Position numbers and translations under genes: made by a program
In this document: piece after piece, positions 1 through 6,963 of the stretch
Position numbering within the stretch: the first letter of the stretch is position 1
Layout of the letters: the number at the start of each line of letters is the position of its first letter
Assembly (NCBI GenBank): GCA_948482415.1
Contig: CAOMFZ010000004.1
Span: 1-28,706, forward strand
Direction of reading: 5' to 3'
From: an uncultured Mailhella sp.
Lineage (GTDB): Bacteria > Desulfobacterota > Desulfovibrionia > Desulfovibrionales > Desulfovibrionaceae
Length of the DNA: 28,706 nucleotides
Notes under the pieces: model-generated
Told to the model about the DNA's origin: nothing
Databases searched by the model: none
What the model saw: the letters and a program-made list of their open reading frames with translations, nothing else

Positions 1-1
1 C

Positions 2-1468
2 TTGGTTGAAATATACTCTCTTAATTTTCATACTTTGTTAATAGGGTGCAGTATACTTGTTTCAATTTTAGCCGGTGCAGTTTTAGCTGCCGGCATATGT
101 TTCAGTCCATCTGTTTCTGAAGCATATGAGGCTATTTGCGGTCCTTTGGGTGTTCTTCATTATCAAAAAGACAAATCCTATGGCGGGTATGTTTTTTATA
201 CCAACCATTTAGGCGGAACTAAATCATATCTTATTGATCTTGAAGGGAATGTTGTCCATGAATGGGATCATAACGGCCGTCAGGCTTTTATGGCAGAACT
301 TCTCCCCAATGGCAATTTGCTCCGTGCCGAACAGGGTCCGGATTCTCCTGTAACCTTTGGCGGCTGGCACGGTTCCCTGCGTGAATATGACTGGGACGGC
401 AATGTCGTATGGGAATACACTGTGCGTGATAAAAACAGAGTTGCCCACCATGGTTTTGACCGTCTGCCCAATGGCAATACCGCCATGCTGGTATGGGAAA
501 AAATGTCCTGGGATGAAATGATTGCCAAAGGACGTGACCCTCATGACCCAACTATCTACAAGAACGGCTTTAAATATCCTGACGGAAAAGTTCTCGAAGG
601 AGTATGGCCGGATTCCATTATTGAAGTTGACCCCAAAGGCAATGTTGTCTGGGAATTCCATGTAAAAGACAATATCGGTACAGCAAAAGACCAATGGAAT
701 CCCAATTATCACCTTCCCTATGGTTATAAACCTGCGTATTTTGCCGGTCCGGACTGGACTCACTGGAATTCAATCCGCTACAACCCGGAAACTGATCAAT
801 ATCTTGTAAACTCCCGTGACTGGGGCGAAATGTATATCATTGACCGTAAAACCAAGAAAATGGTTTGGCGCTGGGGTAACCCGTACGCTTATGGCGCAGG
901 TACAAAAGTACAGGGATATGCCCGCAACGGCGACCAAATTTTATTCGGTTCCCATGACTGTAACTGGCTGCCTAACGGCAATGTAAGTATTTTTGATAAC
1001 GGTACCATGCGTCCAAACGGCAACCACAGTGCAGTGTATGAAATTAAACGTGACGGCACATTCAACGGCGGTGAAATTGTCTGGACGTTCAAAACCGATG
1101 ATTCCAACAGTTTCTATTCCGATTATCAAAGCGCCGCACAAAAACTTCCTAACGGCAACTGGCAAATCACTTCAACCAACAATGGACACTTGTTTGAAGT
1201 CACTCCGGACGGCGAAGTTGTATGGGAATTTGTCAACCCCATGTCCGGTGATGTTCCTTATTGTGTGAAGAAAGATAAAAATCCATGGACGCAAATTCAC
1301 CGTTCTTTCCGTTATGCTGCTGATTCCGCACAGCTGAAAGGCCGTGACCTTAAGCCAATCCGCAAACTTGCTCCCAATTGCCCTGACTGGATGACCCTGC
1401 TTGATTTTAAACCTTCCCCTAATGGAAATAAACCTCCAAAGGTAGAGAATCCGGCTTCAGCAAAGTAA
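2..1468 (+). CDS. Arylsulfotransferase-like (ASST) secreted protein, start at or before window edge
   Basis: This is probably a periplasmic aryl-sulfate sulfotransferase, which moves sulfate between phenolic sulfates and other phenols without PAPS. A hydrophobic N-terminal stretch (about residues 10-35) looks like a signal peptide or anchor. The rest is a beta-propeller-like series: PNGN recurs about five times (for example LLPNGN, RLPNGN, WLPNGN, KLPNGN), each time near a G(N/E)(V/I)VW(E/T) strand such as GNVVWEY or GEVVWEF. The segment around HDCNWLPNGNVSIFDNG resembles the ASST core with histidine and asparagine. The only start inside the window is TTG at base 2, so the true start may lie upstream. 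The donor and acceptor cannot be read from the sequence, and a non-catalytic propeller of the same fold is the main alternative. Confidence 0.75.
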   Translation: MVEIYSLNFHTLLIGCSILVSILAGAVLAAGICFSPSVSEAYEAICGPLGVLHYQKDKSYGGYVFYTNHLGGTKSYLIDLEGNVVHEWDHNGRQAFMAELLPNGNLLRAEQGPDSPVTFGGWHGSLREYDWDGNVVWEYTVRDKNRVAHHGFDRLPNGNTAMLVWEKMSWDEMIAKGRDPHDPTIYKNGFKYPDGKVLEGVWPDSIIEVDPKGNVVWEFHVKDNIGTAKDQWNPNYHLPYGYKPAYFAGPDWTHWNSIRYNPETDQYLVNSRDWGEMYIIDRKTKKMVWRWGNPYAYGAGTKVQGYARNGDQILFGSHDCNWLPNGNVSIFDNGTMRPNGNHSAVYEIKRDGTFNGGEIVWTFKTDDSNSFYSDYQSAAQKLPNGNWQITSTNNGHLFEVTPDGEVVWEFVNPMSGDVPYCVKKDKNPWTQIHRSFRYAADSAQLKGRDLKPIRKLAPNCPDWMTLLDFKPSPNGNKPPKVENPASAK

Positions 1469-1493
1469 GAACTGAGAACGGGTAAAAGAAAAT

Positions 1494-1530
1494 AAAAAAG
1501 CCTGTCTGTTTGTTATAGACAGGCTTTTTT
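1494..1530. terminator. Bidirectional rho-independent terminator
   Basis: The arms GCCTGTCT (1500-1507) and AGACAGGC (1517-1524) form an 8 bp stem. Six A's lie before it and six T's after it, so it can end both the arylsulfotransferase-like gene (+) and the convergent permease gene (-). Confidence 0.85.
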
Positions 1531-1547
1531 ATGGGGTTTATTTGTAT

Positions 1548-2852
1548 TTATTCAAACATAAATTTGATGATGAAAATAATGGCAAGAATGGCTGCCAGGG
1601 GGTGCACTTCCCTGATTCTGCCAATAAGAAGAAAAATGAATACATAGCTGATAATGCCCCAGGCAATGCCGTGAGCAATGCTGTAGGTCAGCGGAATGCC
1701 GATAATGGTTACAAACATGGGGATTGAAAGGGCATAATCGTCAAAATCAACATCTTTCAAAGAGCTGATCATAAATAGCCCCACAATGATAAGCGTAGGT
1801 GCGGTGGCAGCAGAAGGGATAAGGATAAAAAGAGGGGACAGAAACAAGGAAATCAAAAATAAAATGGCAATAGTCAGGGCGGCAAGACCTGTCCGTCCGC
1901 CTGCAGCAACACCGCTGGCACTTTCCACAAAGGAGGTGACAGCAGAAGTACCAAAAACAGCTGCGGCAATGGAGCCAATGGCATCTGCAAAAAAGGCTTG
2001 CTTTGCCTGAGGAAGCCTCCCCTGTTCGTCCAGCATATTGCCTTTTGTGGCAACACCGATAAGCGTTCCCACGGTGTCAAAAAGGTCCACAAAAAGCAGG
2101 GTTGATAAAATAATCACTGTATCCATGCTGAGGATTTGTGAAAAATCAAATTGCCAGAAGGTGGGGGCAACGTTTGGCAGGGAAAAAAAACTGGAGAAAG
2201 AAATCTCATCAATTTTGGTAACACCCATAAAAGCGCCTACAAAGGTGGCAAATAAAATACTGTAAAGGAGTGCTCCCTTTATTTTGCGCACAAGCATAAT
2301 GGAAGCAGCCAGCAGCCCGATAACGGCAACAAAGCCTTGAGGGCTGGCAATATCGCCCATGGCAACCAGCGTGGCGGGGTGCTTTACAACAATGCCGGAA
2401 GCCTGTAAGCCGATAAAGGCAATAAAAAGCCCAATGCCCGCTGAAATGGCTTTCTTGAGGGCAATAGGGATACAGTTTAAAATACTTTCCCGCAGGTTGG
2501 TAATGGTCAGAAAAACAAAAATAAAACCTTCAACCAGCACAACGGTTAATCCAAACTGCCAGGAATACCCCATACCGAGGCAAACGCTGTAGGCAAAAAA
2601 AGCGTTGATGCCCATGCCGGGAGCAAGTCCAATCGGCAGATTGGCATAAAAAGCCATAATAATGGTGGCAATGGCAGAGCTTATTGCCGTTGCTGCAAAA
2701 ACAGAGCCGATATCCATGCCGGTGGCACTTAGTATTGCAGGGTTAACCGCAAGAATATACGCCATAGTCATAAAGGTTGTGACCCCTGCCATAATTTCCG
2801 TGCGGACAGAGGAACCTTTTTCTTTAATTTTAAAATAGGCGTTAAGATCCAT
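1548..2852 (-). CDS. NCS2 family purine (guanine/hypoxanthine/adenine) permease, AzgA/PbuG type
   Basis: This is an inner-membrane nucleobase importer of the AzgA-like branch of the NCS2 (xanthine/uracil) family, 434 aa, which is the usual size. The N-terminus has the family pattern TEIMAGVTTFMTMAYILAVNP, where substrate-binding residues of TM1 lie. PIGLAPGMGINAFFAY and the internal stretch LLFVDLFDTVGTLIGVA are also typical. The protein is almost wholly hydrophobic, with about 12-14 predicted membrane helices. The ATG start is preceded by GGGAGAAAAA, a good ribosome site. It stands alone, converging on the upstream gene, with a 289-base gap to ilvE. I looked for a purine riboswitch in that gap and did not see one. 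Which purine it carries cannot be told from sequence alone. Confidence 0.9.
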   Translation of the reverse strand: MDLNAYFKIKEKGSSVRTEIMAGVTTFMTMAYILAVNPAILSATGMDIGSVFAATAISSAIATIIMAFYANLPIGLAPGMGINAFFAYSVCLGMGYSWQFGLTVVLVEGFIFVFLTITNLRESILNCIPIALKKAISAGIGLFIAFIGLQASGIVVKHPATLVAMGDIASPQGFVAVIGLLAASIMLVRKIKGALLYSILFATFVGAFMGVTKIDEISFSSFFSLPNVAPTFWQFDFSQILSMDTVIILSTLLFVDLFDTVGTLIGVATKGNMLDEQGRLPQAKQAFFADAIGSIAAAVFGTSAVTSFVESASGVAAGGRTGLAALTIAILFLISLFLSPLFILIPSAATAPTLIIVGLFMISSLKDVDFDDYALSIPMFVTIIGIPLTYSIAHGIAWGIISYVFIFLLIGRIREVHPLAAILAIIFIIKFMFE

Positions 2853-3065
2853 TTTTTCTCCCGTGCATTGGTTAAAAGTTATGAAATGGAAAACAGATTT
2901 TTAGCAAAGTTTCCGGCAATCTGCAAGGAAAAAAAGAAGACGCAGGCTTTAATTTTTGTATTATTTAAGCTGTGTTATGTGCATTGACAGGTTTTGAAAT
3001 GAAATAGACAAAATTGTAAAAAAGGAAAAATCTTCATAAATATTTTTAGGGTACGCTAATAATGC

Positions 3066-3094
3066 TTGACCGTGGAGGACTTGGGAAGTATACT
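3066..3094 (+). promoter_or_regulatory. Sigma-70 promoter of ilvE
   Basis: TTGACC (3066-3071), a 17-base spacer and TATACT (3089-3094) closely match the -35 and -10 consensus. Transcription would begin near 3101, giving a leader of about 40 bases before the ilvE start at 3142. Confidence 0.8.
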
Positions 3095-3141
3095 TTCCAG
3101 TCATACACTTAATATTCATGCTGTATATTGGAGGAAAAATT

Positions 3142-4071
3142 ATGGCAGGATTAGAACCAACCCCATACATCTGGTTTGATGGGAAACTTGTTCCCTGGGA
3201 TGAAGCAAAAATTCACGTTCTTACTCATGGCTTGCATTACGGTACCGGTTATTTTGAAGGCATCCGCGCTTACAAGTGTGCAAATGGTCAATCTGCTGTT
3301 TTCCGACTTCGTGATCACATTCAGCGTATGATAAATTCTGCAAAAATTTTGGCTTTGCCATGTCCATATACTGTTGATGAACTTTGCAAAGCAACCATTG
3401 ATACCCTTGTTGCCAATAAAATGAAATCTGCGTATATTCGTCCGCTCAGCTTTGTGGGCTACGGCACTCTTGGCGTTTATCCGGGCAATAATCCCATGAA
3501 TACTATTATTGCCGTATGGAACTGGGGTGCGTATCTCGGTGCGGAAGCGCTTGATTTGGGCGTGCGCGTAAAAACAAGTTCTTTCAGCCGTATTCATCCC
3601 AATACTCTTATGGGCAAAGCAAAAGCCAGCGGCAACTATGTAAACTCCGTGCTCGCTAAAGTTGAAGCTGTGCAGGACGGTTATGATGAAGCGCTTATGC
3701 TTGATACCAACGGCTTTGTTTCAGAAGCAACCGGCGAAAATGTCTTTATTGTCCGCGGCAAGACCATTAAAACAACTCCGCTGACTTCTATTCTCGAAGG
3801 TATCAACAGAGCCAGCGTGATTACCCTTGCCAAAGATTTGGGCTATGAAGTTGTGGAAACACAATTTACCCGTGACGAACTCTACTGTGCTGACGAAGTA
3901 TTCTTCAGCGGTACTGCTGCGGAAGTAACCCCTGTGCGTGAAGTTGACCATCGTACAATCGGCAAAGGCAGAGCCGGTGATGTTACCAAACATCTGCAGC
4001 AGGAATTCTTTAAAATTGTACAGGGTACCAATCCAAAATATCAGGATTGGCTTACTCCTTATACTTTCTAA
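3142..4071 (+). CDS. ilvE: Branched-chain amino acid aminotransferase
   Basis: This PLP enzyme (fold type IV) interconverts leucine, isoleucine and valine with their 2-oxo acids, using glutamate/2-oxoglutarate. The product has 309 aa. The N-terminal block IWFDGKLVPWDEAKIHVLTHGLHYG is cut here to HGLHYGTGYFEGIRAYK, with its FEGIRAY motif. The PLP lysine is expected at K161 in GKAKASGNY. The cofactor-binding segment SEATGENVF and the late FFSGTAAEVTPVR motif are both present. An in-frame ATG exists 24 bases upstream at 3118. The start at 3142 is preferred because GGAGG (3130-3134) sits seven bases before it and the protein then begins like its relatives. The gene has its own strong promoter and ends 15 bases before dnaX, so the two may be cotranscribed. 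Confidence 0.95.
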   Translation: MAGLEPTPYIWFDGKLVPWDEAKIHVLTHGLHYGTGYFEGIRAYKCANGQSAVFRLRDHIQRMINSAKILALPCPYTVDELCKATIDTLVANKMKSAYIRPLSFVGYGTLGVYPGNNPMNTIIAVWNWGAYLGAEALDLGVRVKTSSFSRIHPNTLMGKAKASGNYVNSVLAKVEAVQDGYDEALMLDTNGFVSEATGENVFIVRGKTIKTTPLTSILEGINRASVITLAKDLGYEVVETQFTRDELYCADEVFFSGTAAEVTPVREVDHRTIGKGRAGDVTKHLQQEFFKIVQGTNPKYQDWLTPYTF

Positions 4072-4086
4072 TTTTACAGGTCGTTT

Positions 4087-5268
4087 ATGGCAAATATTTC
4101 TCTTGCGGCAAAATACCGCCCGCAGACTTTTGCCGAAGTTGTAGGGCAGGATACAGTTAAAAAAGTACTTTCGCTTGCGGCGGCGCAGGATAAGGTTGCG
4201 CCTGCTTATTTGCTGAGCGGAACACGCGGCGTTGGGAAAACAACCCTTGCGAGAATTTTTGCCAAAGCCTTGAATTGTAAACATGCTCCCACGGGTGAAC
4301 CCTGCAATGAATGTGAAGCGTGCAGGCGTATCACCCAGGGGGCATTTGTAGACGTTGTTGAAATCGACGGTGCGTCAAACCGCGGTATTGACGATGTCCG
4401 TAAACTTCGTGATTCTGTGGGCTATTCTCCGTTAGAGGGGCGCTATAAAGTCATTATCATTGACGAAGCGCACATGCTGACAAAAGAAGCTTTCAATGCG
4501 CTGTTAAAAACTTTGGAAGAACCGCCCCGCGGCGTGGTTTTTATTCTTGCCACCACAGAGCAGCATAAATTTCCCATTACTATTTTGAGCCGCTGTCAGC
4601 TTTATGTTTTCAAGCAGGTTCCTGAACAAAAGATTGAACAGCATTTGGCAAAAGTCCTGAAAAATGAACAGATTGCCTATGAAGATGACGCGTTGTCCCT
4701 GATTGCGCGCCGTGCCATGGGCAGTGTGCGTGATGCCATGTCGCTCTTAGGGCAGTGCCTTGCCCTTTCTCCCAATGATATTGAGGGGTTTAAGTTAGAA
4801 AGCCGCGTTGTGCGCCAAACCCTTGGACTTGCCGGCATTGAGGTCATGGACAGGCTTTTGCAGGCTATGCAGAATCAGGATGTGGCAAAAACCACCATGC
4901 TGGTGCGTGATATTTTGGCAGAGGGCATTGATATTGGTTTCTTTTTAGGGGAACTGGTGCGCCTTTTGCGGAATTTGTTTGTGCTCAAAGAAGCAGGAAA
5001 AGACATACTTGCGGATTTGCCGCTTCGCGAAGTGGTGCGCCTTGAAGAACAGGCAAGTTATTTTTCCGCGGCTTTTCTTCATGCGGGCTGGCAAATGGTT
5101 TTGGAAAATCAGCGCCGCATTCTGCAAAGTTATGAGCCTGCGTCTGCCCTTGAATTATTGCTGCTCAATTTGACCTTACTGCCTCGGCTGCTGCCCCTTG
5201 AAAATGTAATTTTGCCCGAAAAAGAAAAAAGTGACGGCAGCCCAAATAAGAGCAAATTGGGGGAGTAA
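4087..5268 (+). CDS. dnaX: DNA polymerase III gamma-length subunit (dnaX, zero frame)
   Basis: This is the clamp-loader ATPase of the replisome, domains I-III. Walker A GTRGVGKT is at residues 45-52. The zinc-binding cysteines are C64, C73, C76 and C79, the DEAH box is at 126-129, and the SRC arginine-finger motif is at 168-170. The 393-residue product ends after domain III, about where gamma ends in E. coli (431 aa). A tau-like C-terminal domain is encoded downstream in the -1 frame. The zero-frame stop (TAA, 5266-5268) lies directly between a G5 run and a stem-loop, so this ORF is either a natural gamma product or the front half of a frameshifted gene. The gene follows ilvE by 15 bases and precedes ybaB, the usual dnaX neighbour. 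Confidence 0.93.
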   Translation: MANISLAAKYRPQTFAEVVGQDTVKKVLSLAAAQDKVAPAYLLSGTRGVGKTTLARIFAKALNCKHAPTGEPCNECEACRRITQGAFVDVVEIDGASNRGIDDVRKLRDSVGYSPLEGRYKVIIIDEAHMLTKEAFNALLKTLEEPPRGVVFILATTEQHKFPITILSRCQLYVFKQVPEQKIEQHLAKVLKNEQIAYEDDALSLIARRAMGSVRDAMSLLGQCLALSPNDIEGFKLESRVVRQTLGLAGIEVMDRLLQAMQNQDVAKTTMLVRDILAEGIDIGFFLGELVRLLRNLFVLKEAGKDILADLPLREVVRLEEQASYFSAAFLHAGWQMVLENQRRILQSYEPASALELLLLNLTLLPRLLPLENVILPEKEKSDGSPNKSKLGE

Positions 5269-5306
5269 TTGCCCCTGACAAGGGAAATCTTGTACAAAAA
5301 GGGGCA
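5259..5306 (+). promoter_or_regulatory. Candidate -1 frameshift signal in dnaX
   Basis: Frame 1 reads AAA TTG GGG GAG TAA. The G5 run (5259-5263) lets the GGG codon (5260-5262) re-pair one base back on GGG (5259-5261), entering the frame that encodes the tau C-terminus. Six bases after the run a stem-loop begins. The outer stem is TGCCCCT (5270-5276) with AGGGGCA (5300-5306), 7 bp. The inner stem is ACAAG (5278-5282) with CTTGT (5289-5293), 5 bp. The spacing suits a stimulatory structure for programmed frameshifting. The -1 frame is closed by TAA at 5247, so any switch must happen between 5250 and 5266. The slippery site is not a classic heptamer, so an insertion/deletion in the G run remains possible. 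Confidence 0.55.
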
Positions 5307-5393
5307 GGAACGGCACTTTCCATACATGAAGATATTTCTGAAAAAAGAGATACCCAATCTGAAAACAGTCTGCAAAAGACTGTTTCTCAAGCC

Positions 5394-6287
5394 GTGAGCG
5401 CAAAAGAAAATATCCGGCAGGATACTTTTCAGGAAGAGAAAACAGGCAGTCCTGCTGAAGAATTGTTTACGCCTTCTTTTGTGCCTGAAAAACAGGCTGA
5501 AATGCCTGTTTCTCCTGCTGGTTCCACAGCTTTGCAAACAGAGAAAAAGCGTTTTGTTCCGCCTGTCTTGGAAGAAAAAAAACGTCCTCAATTTGACAGA
5601 GCAAATGAACCGGTAAAAGAACCTGCTCAGGAAAACCTCAGCGAGATAAAAAACCGTTTTCAGCAAAAGATTTTAGAAGCGCAAAAAATACAGGCTGAAA
5701 ATCAAGACCGTACATTTAATCCTCCTGCGCAGAAAAAAATTGTTCCTCCCGCAGGCAAAATTGTTCCTGTGGACGCGGTCAATATTATTCATGCTCCCCT
5801 TGATGATTTCGCATCGGATGATTATGCTGATTATCCTGACGAAGAAGAACGGCTTGCCACTGCCGGAAGTGTGGATACGTCTTTTGCCCCTCATTTATTT
5901 GATGAAAATGTCATTCCGGAGGAAGAAAGAGAACCCCTTGATTGGCAGGCATTTTTAGGTTATTGCGAAGAACATGATTTTCCGCTAGACTCTATCACAC
6001 GTTTACAGGGGGCAAAAGGTTTTTTAGCCAAGGAAAATTGTTATATAAAAATTGCCAATTATCAGGCAGAAACATTTAATAAGGCTAAAAAACAGCTTGA
6101 AAACTTGCTCTGTACTTTTTTAGGAAGAACAGTTAAAATACAGGTCACTATTGTGGCATATGAACTTGTCAGTGACGAAAAACTGCGCGAAAAAGCTTCA
6201 AATAATTCACAAATTCAAATGCTTATGAAGGAATTTGGGGCTGAGATATACAGATGTTACGACATCAAACATGACAGAAAAAATTAA
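5394..6287 (+). CDS. dnaX: Tau-specific C-terminal part of DnaX, in the -1 frame relative to dnaX
   Basis: The listed start is the first standard start codon (GTG). The frame is open back to 5250 and overlaps the end of the gamma ORF, so it is best read as the continuation of dnaX. First comes a long Q/E/K/P-rich linker. A compact domain follows from about DWQAFLGYCEEHDFPLDS to VTIVAYELVSDEKLREKA, resembling the C-terminal tau region of DnaX proteins, which contacts the polymerase alpha subunit and DnaB. No convincing ribosome site precedes GTG 5394, and the stretch 5250-5393 also reads as linker-like protein (Q/S/E/K-rich). Joining both frames gives a protein of roughly 735 aa, a reasonable full-length tau. 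A frameshift mutation is the alternative to programmed decoding. Confidence 0.75.
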   Translation: MSAKENIRQDTFQEEKTGSPAEELFTPSFVPEKQAEMPVSPAGSTALQTEKKRFVPPVLEEKKRPQFDRANEPVKEPAQENLSEIKNRFQQKILEAQKIQAENQDRTFNPPAQKKIVPPAGKIVPVDAVNIIHAPLDDFASDDYADYPDEEERLATAGSVDTSFAPHLFDENVIPEEEREPLDWQAFLGYCEEHDFPLDSITRLQGAKGFLAKENCYIKIANYQAETFNKAKKQLENLLCTFLGRTVKIQVTIVAYELVSDEKLREKASNNSQIQMLMKEFGAEIYRCYDIKHDRKN

Positions 6288-6298
6288 GGAGTATCACC

Positions 6299-6604
6299 TT
6301 GAAAAACATGAATGATTTAGTGCGCCAGGCACAAGTTATGCAAAATAAGATGGCAAAATTACAGGCAGAAATGGCTGAACGCGTTGTGGAAGCAAGCGCA
6401 GGCGGCGGCATGGTCAAAGTAAGCGTTAACGGTAAGAATGAATTGAAATCTATCACCATTTCCCCGGAAGTAACAGGCGATGTCGAAATGCTGCAAGATC
6501 TTATTGTCAGCGCTGTCAACGAAGCAAACCGCATCGCTAAAGCTGATATGGAACGCGAAGTTTCCAGAATTACCGGCGGTATTAAGATTCCCGGCATGTT
6601 CTAA
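6299..6604 (+). CDS. ybaB: YbaB/EbfC family nucleoid-associated protein
   Basis: This is a small dimeric DNA-binding protein of 101 aa that coats DNA, and its family is usually encoded next to dnaX and recR. The N-terminal helix MNDLVRQAQVMQNKMAKLQAE, shortened here to LVRQAQVMQNKMAKLQ, the glycine-rich turn ASAGGGMVKVSVNG and the C-terminal ITGGIKIPGMF are all characteristic. The start is a TTG at 6299, because AAGGAG (6286-6291) lies seven bases before it. The ATG at 6308 would be too far away. It starts 11 bases after the tau ORF stop and is surely cotranscribed. recR, the common third gene, does not follow here. Confidence 0.93.
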   Translation: MKNMNDLVRQAQVMQNKMAKLQAEMAERVVEASAGGGMVKVSVNGKNELKSITISPEVTGDVEMLQDLIVSAVNEANRIAKADMEREVSRITGGIKIPGMF

Positions 6605-6621
6605 TATATTTTTATTTTCTC

Positions 6622-6690
6622 TTGGGGGAAATGATTTCCCCCAAACCCCCTACACGCAAAACCGTTATAGACGTTGTCCATAACGGTTTT
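6622..6690. repeat. Intergenic palindromic repeat, copy A, with terminator-like second hairpin
   Basis: GGGGGAAATGATTTCCCCC (6624-6642) is a near-perfect palindrome, extended by TT/AA, followed by ACCCCC. A second hairpin follows: AAAACCGTTAT (6658-6668) with ATAACGGTTTT (6680-6690), 11 bp. The first part is identical to a copy at 20978-20996. Lying just after ybaB, it may also end the dnaX-ybaB transcript. Confidence 0.7.
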
Positions 6691-6750
6691 GTTTATTATG
6701 TCATTTCTTGTTGTTCTGGGAAATTTATTTTAAAAAGTTTTGTAAAGGGG

Positions 6751-6823
6751 TGCAGGGGAAAAAACTTTTATAAAAGTTTTTCCCCTGCATAAAAATTCCT
6801 AATGTTAAGTGGAAATGCTCTAA
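6751..6823 (-). repeat. Intergenic palindromic repeat, copy B (minus orientation)
   Basis: TGCAGGGG, an A run and CTTTTA pair with TAAAAG, a T run and CCCCTGCA over 6751-6789, with one bulged base. On the minus strand the motif TTAGAGCATTTCC (6811-6823) precedes the hairpin by 21 bases. The same 13 bases precede the hairpin at the right end of the window. The hairpin probably also blocks read-through from ybaB. Confidence 0.65.
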
Positions 6824-6834
6824 GGTTCAGACTG

Positions 6835-6843
6835 TGTTATAAT
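6835..6843 (+). promoter_or_regulatory. Extended -10 promoter of the sdaA leader
   Basis: TGTTATAAT matches the extended -10 consensus exactly, with no good -35 box. Transcription would begin near 6850 and meet the hairpin at 6893-6922 about 70 bases later, well before the sdaA start. Confidence 0.5.
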
Positions 6844-6892
6844 AACAATTAAAACGTTTTGAAAATTTCTCTTTCTGTGAAATAAAGAGGAG

Positions 6893-6922
6893 AAAAAAGG
6901 CTGTTTACGAACAGCCTTTTTT
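6893..6922 (+). terminator. Terminator-like hairpin in the sdaA leader
   Basis: AAAAAAGGCTGTT (6893-6905) pairs fully with AACAGCCTTTTTT (6910-6922) around a TACG loop, giving a strong intrinsic terminator. It lies between a good promoter and sdaA, 41 bases before the start codon. It could therefore be an attenuator or the end of a small RNA of about 70 bases. A CTCTTT/AAAGAG stem (6869-6874 with 6884-6889) lies just before it. Confidence 0.75.
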
Positions 6923-6963
6923 ATTATATACATAGAAAAAGTACGAACGGCACGGAGGTCTTT

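Noticed and set aside
3721..4284. 187-codon minus-strand ORF across ilvE and dnaX
   Set aside because: It is fully covered by two well-supported plus-strand genes, and the protein has no recognisable motif.
5225..5234. A6G run followed by TGA in the -1 frame, like the E. coli dnaX slippery heptamer
   Set aside because: The run is out of phase for a tandem A-AAA-AAG slip from the zero frame, and a -1 move there meets TGA at 5232 at once. It cannot lead to tau, because the -1 frame is closed again at 5247. It might at most make a slightly shorter gamma.
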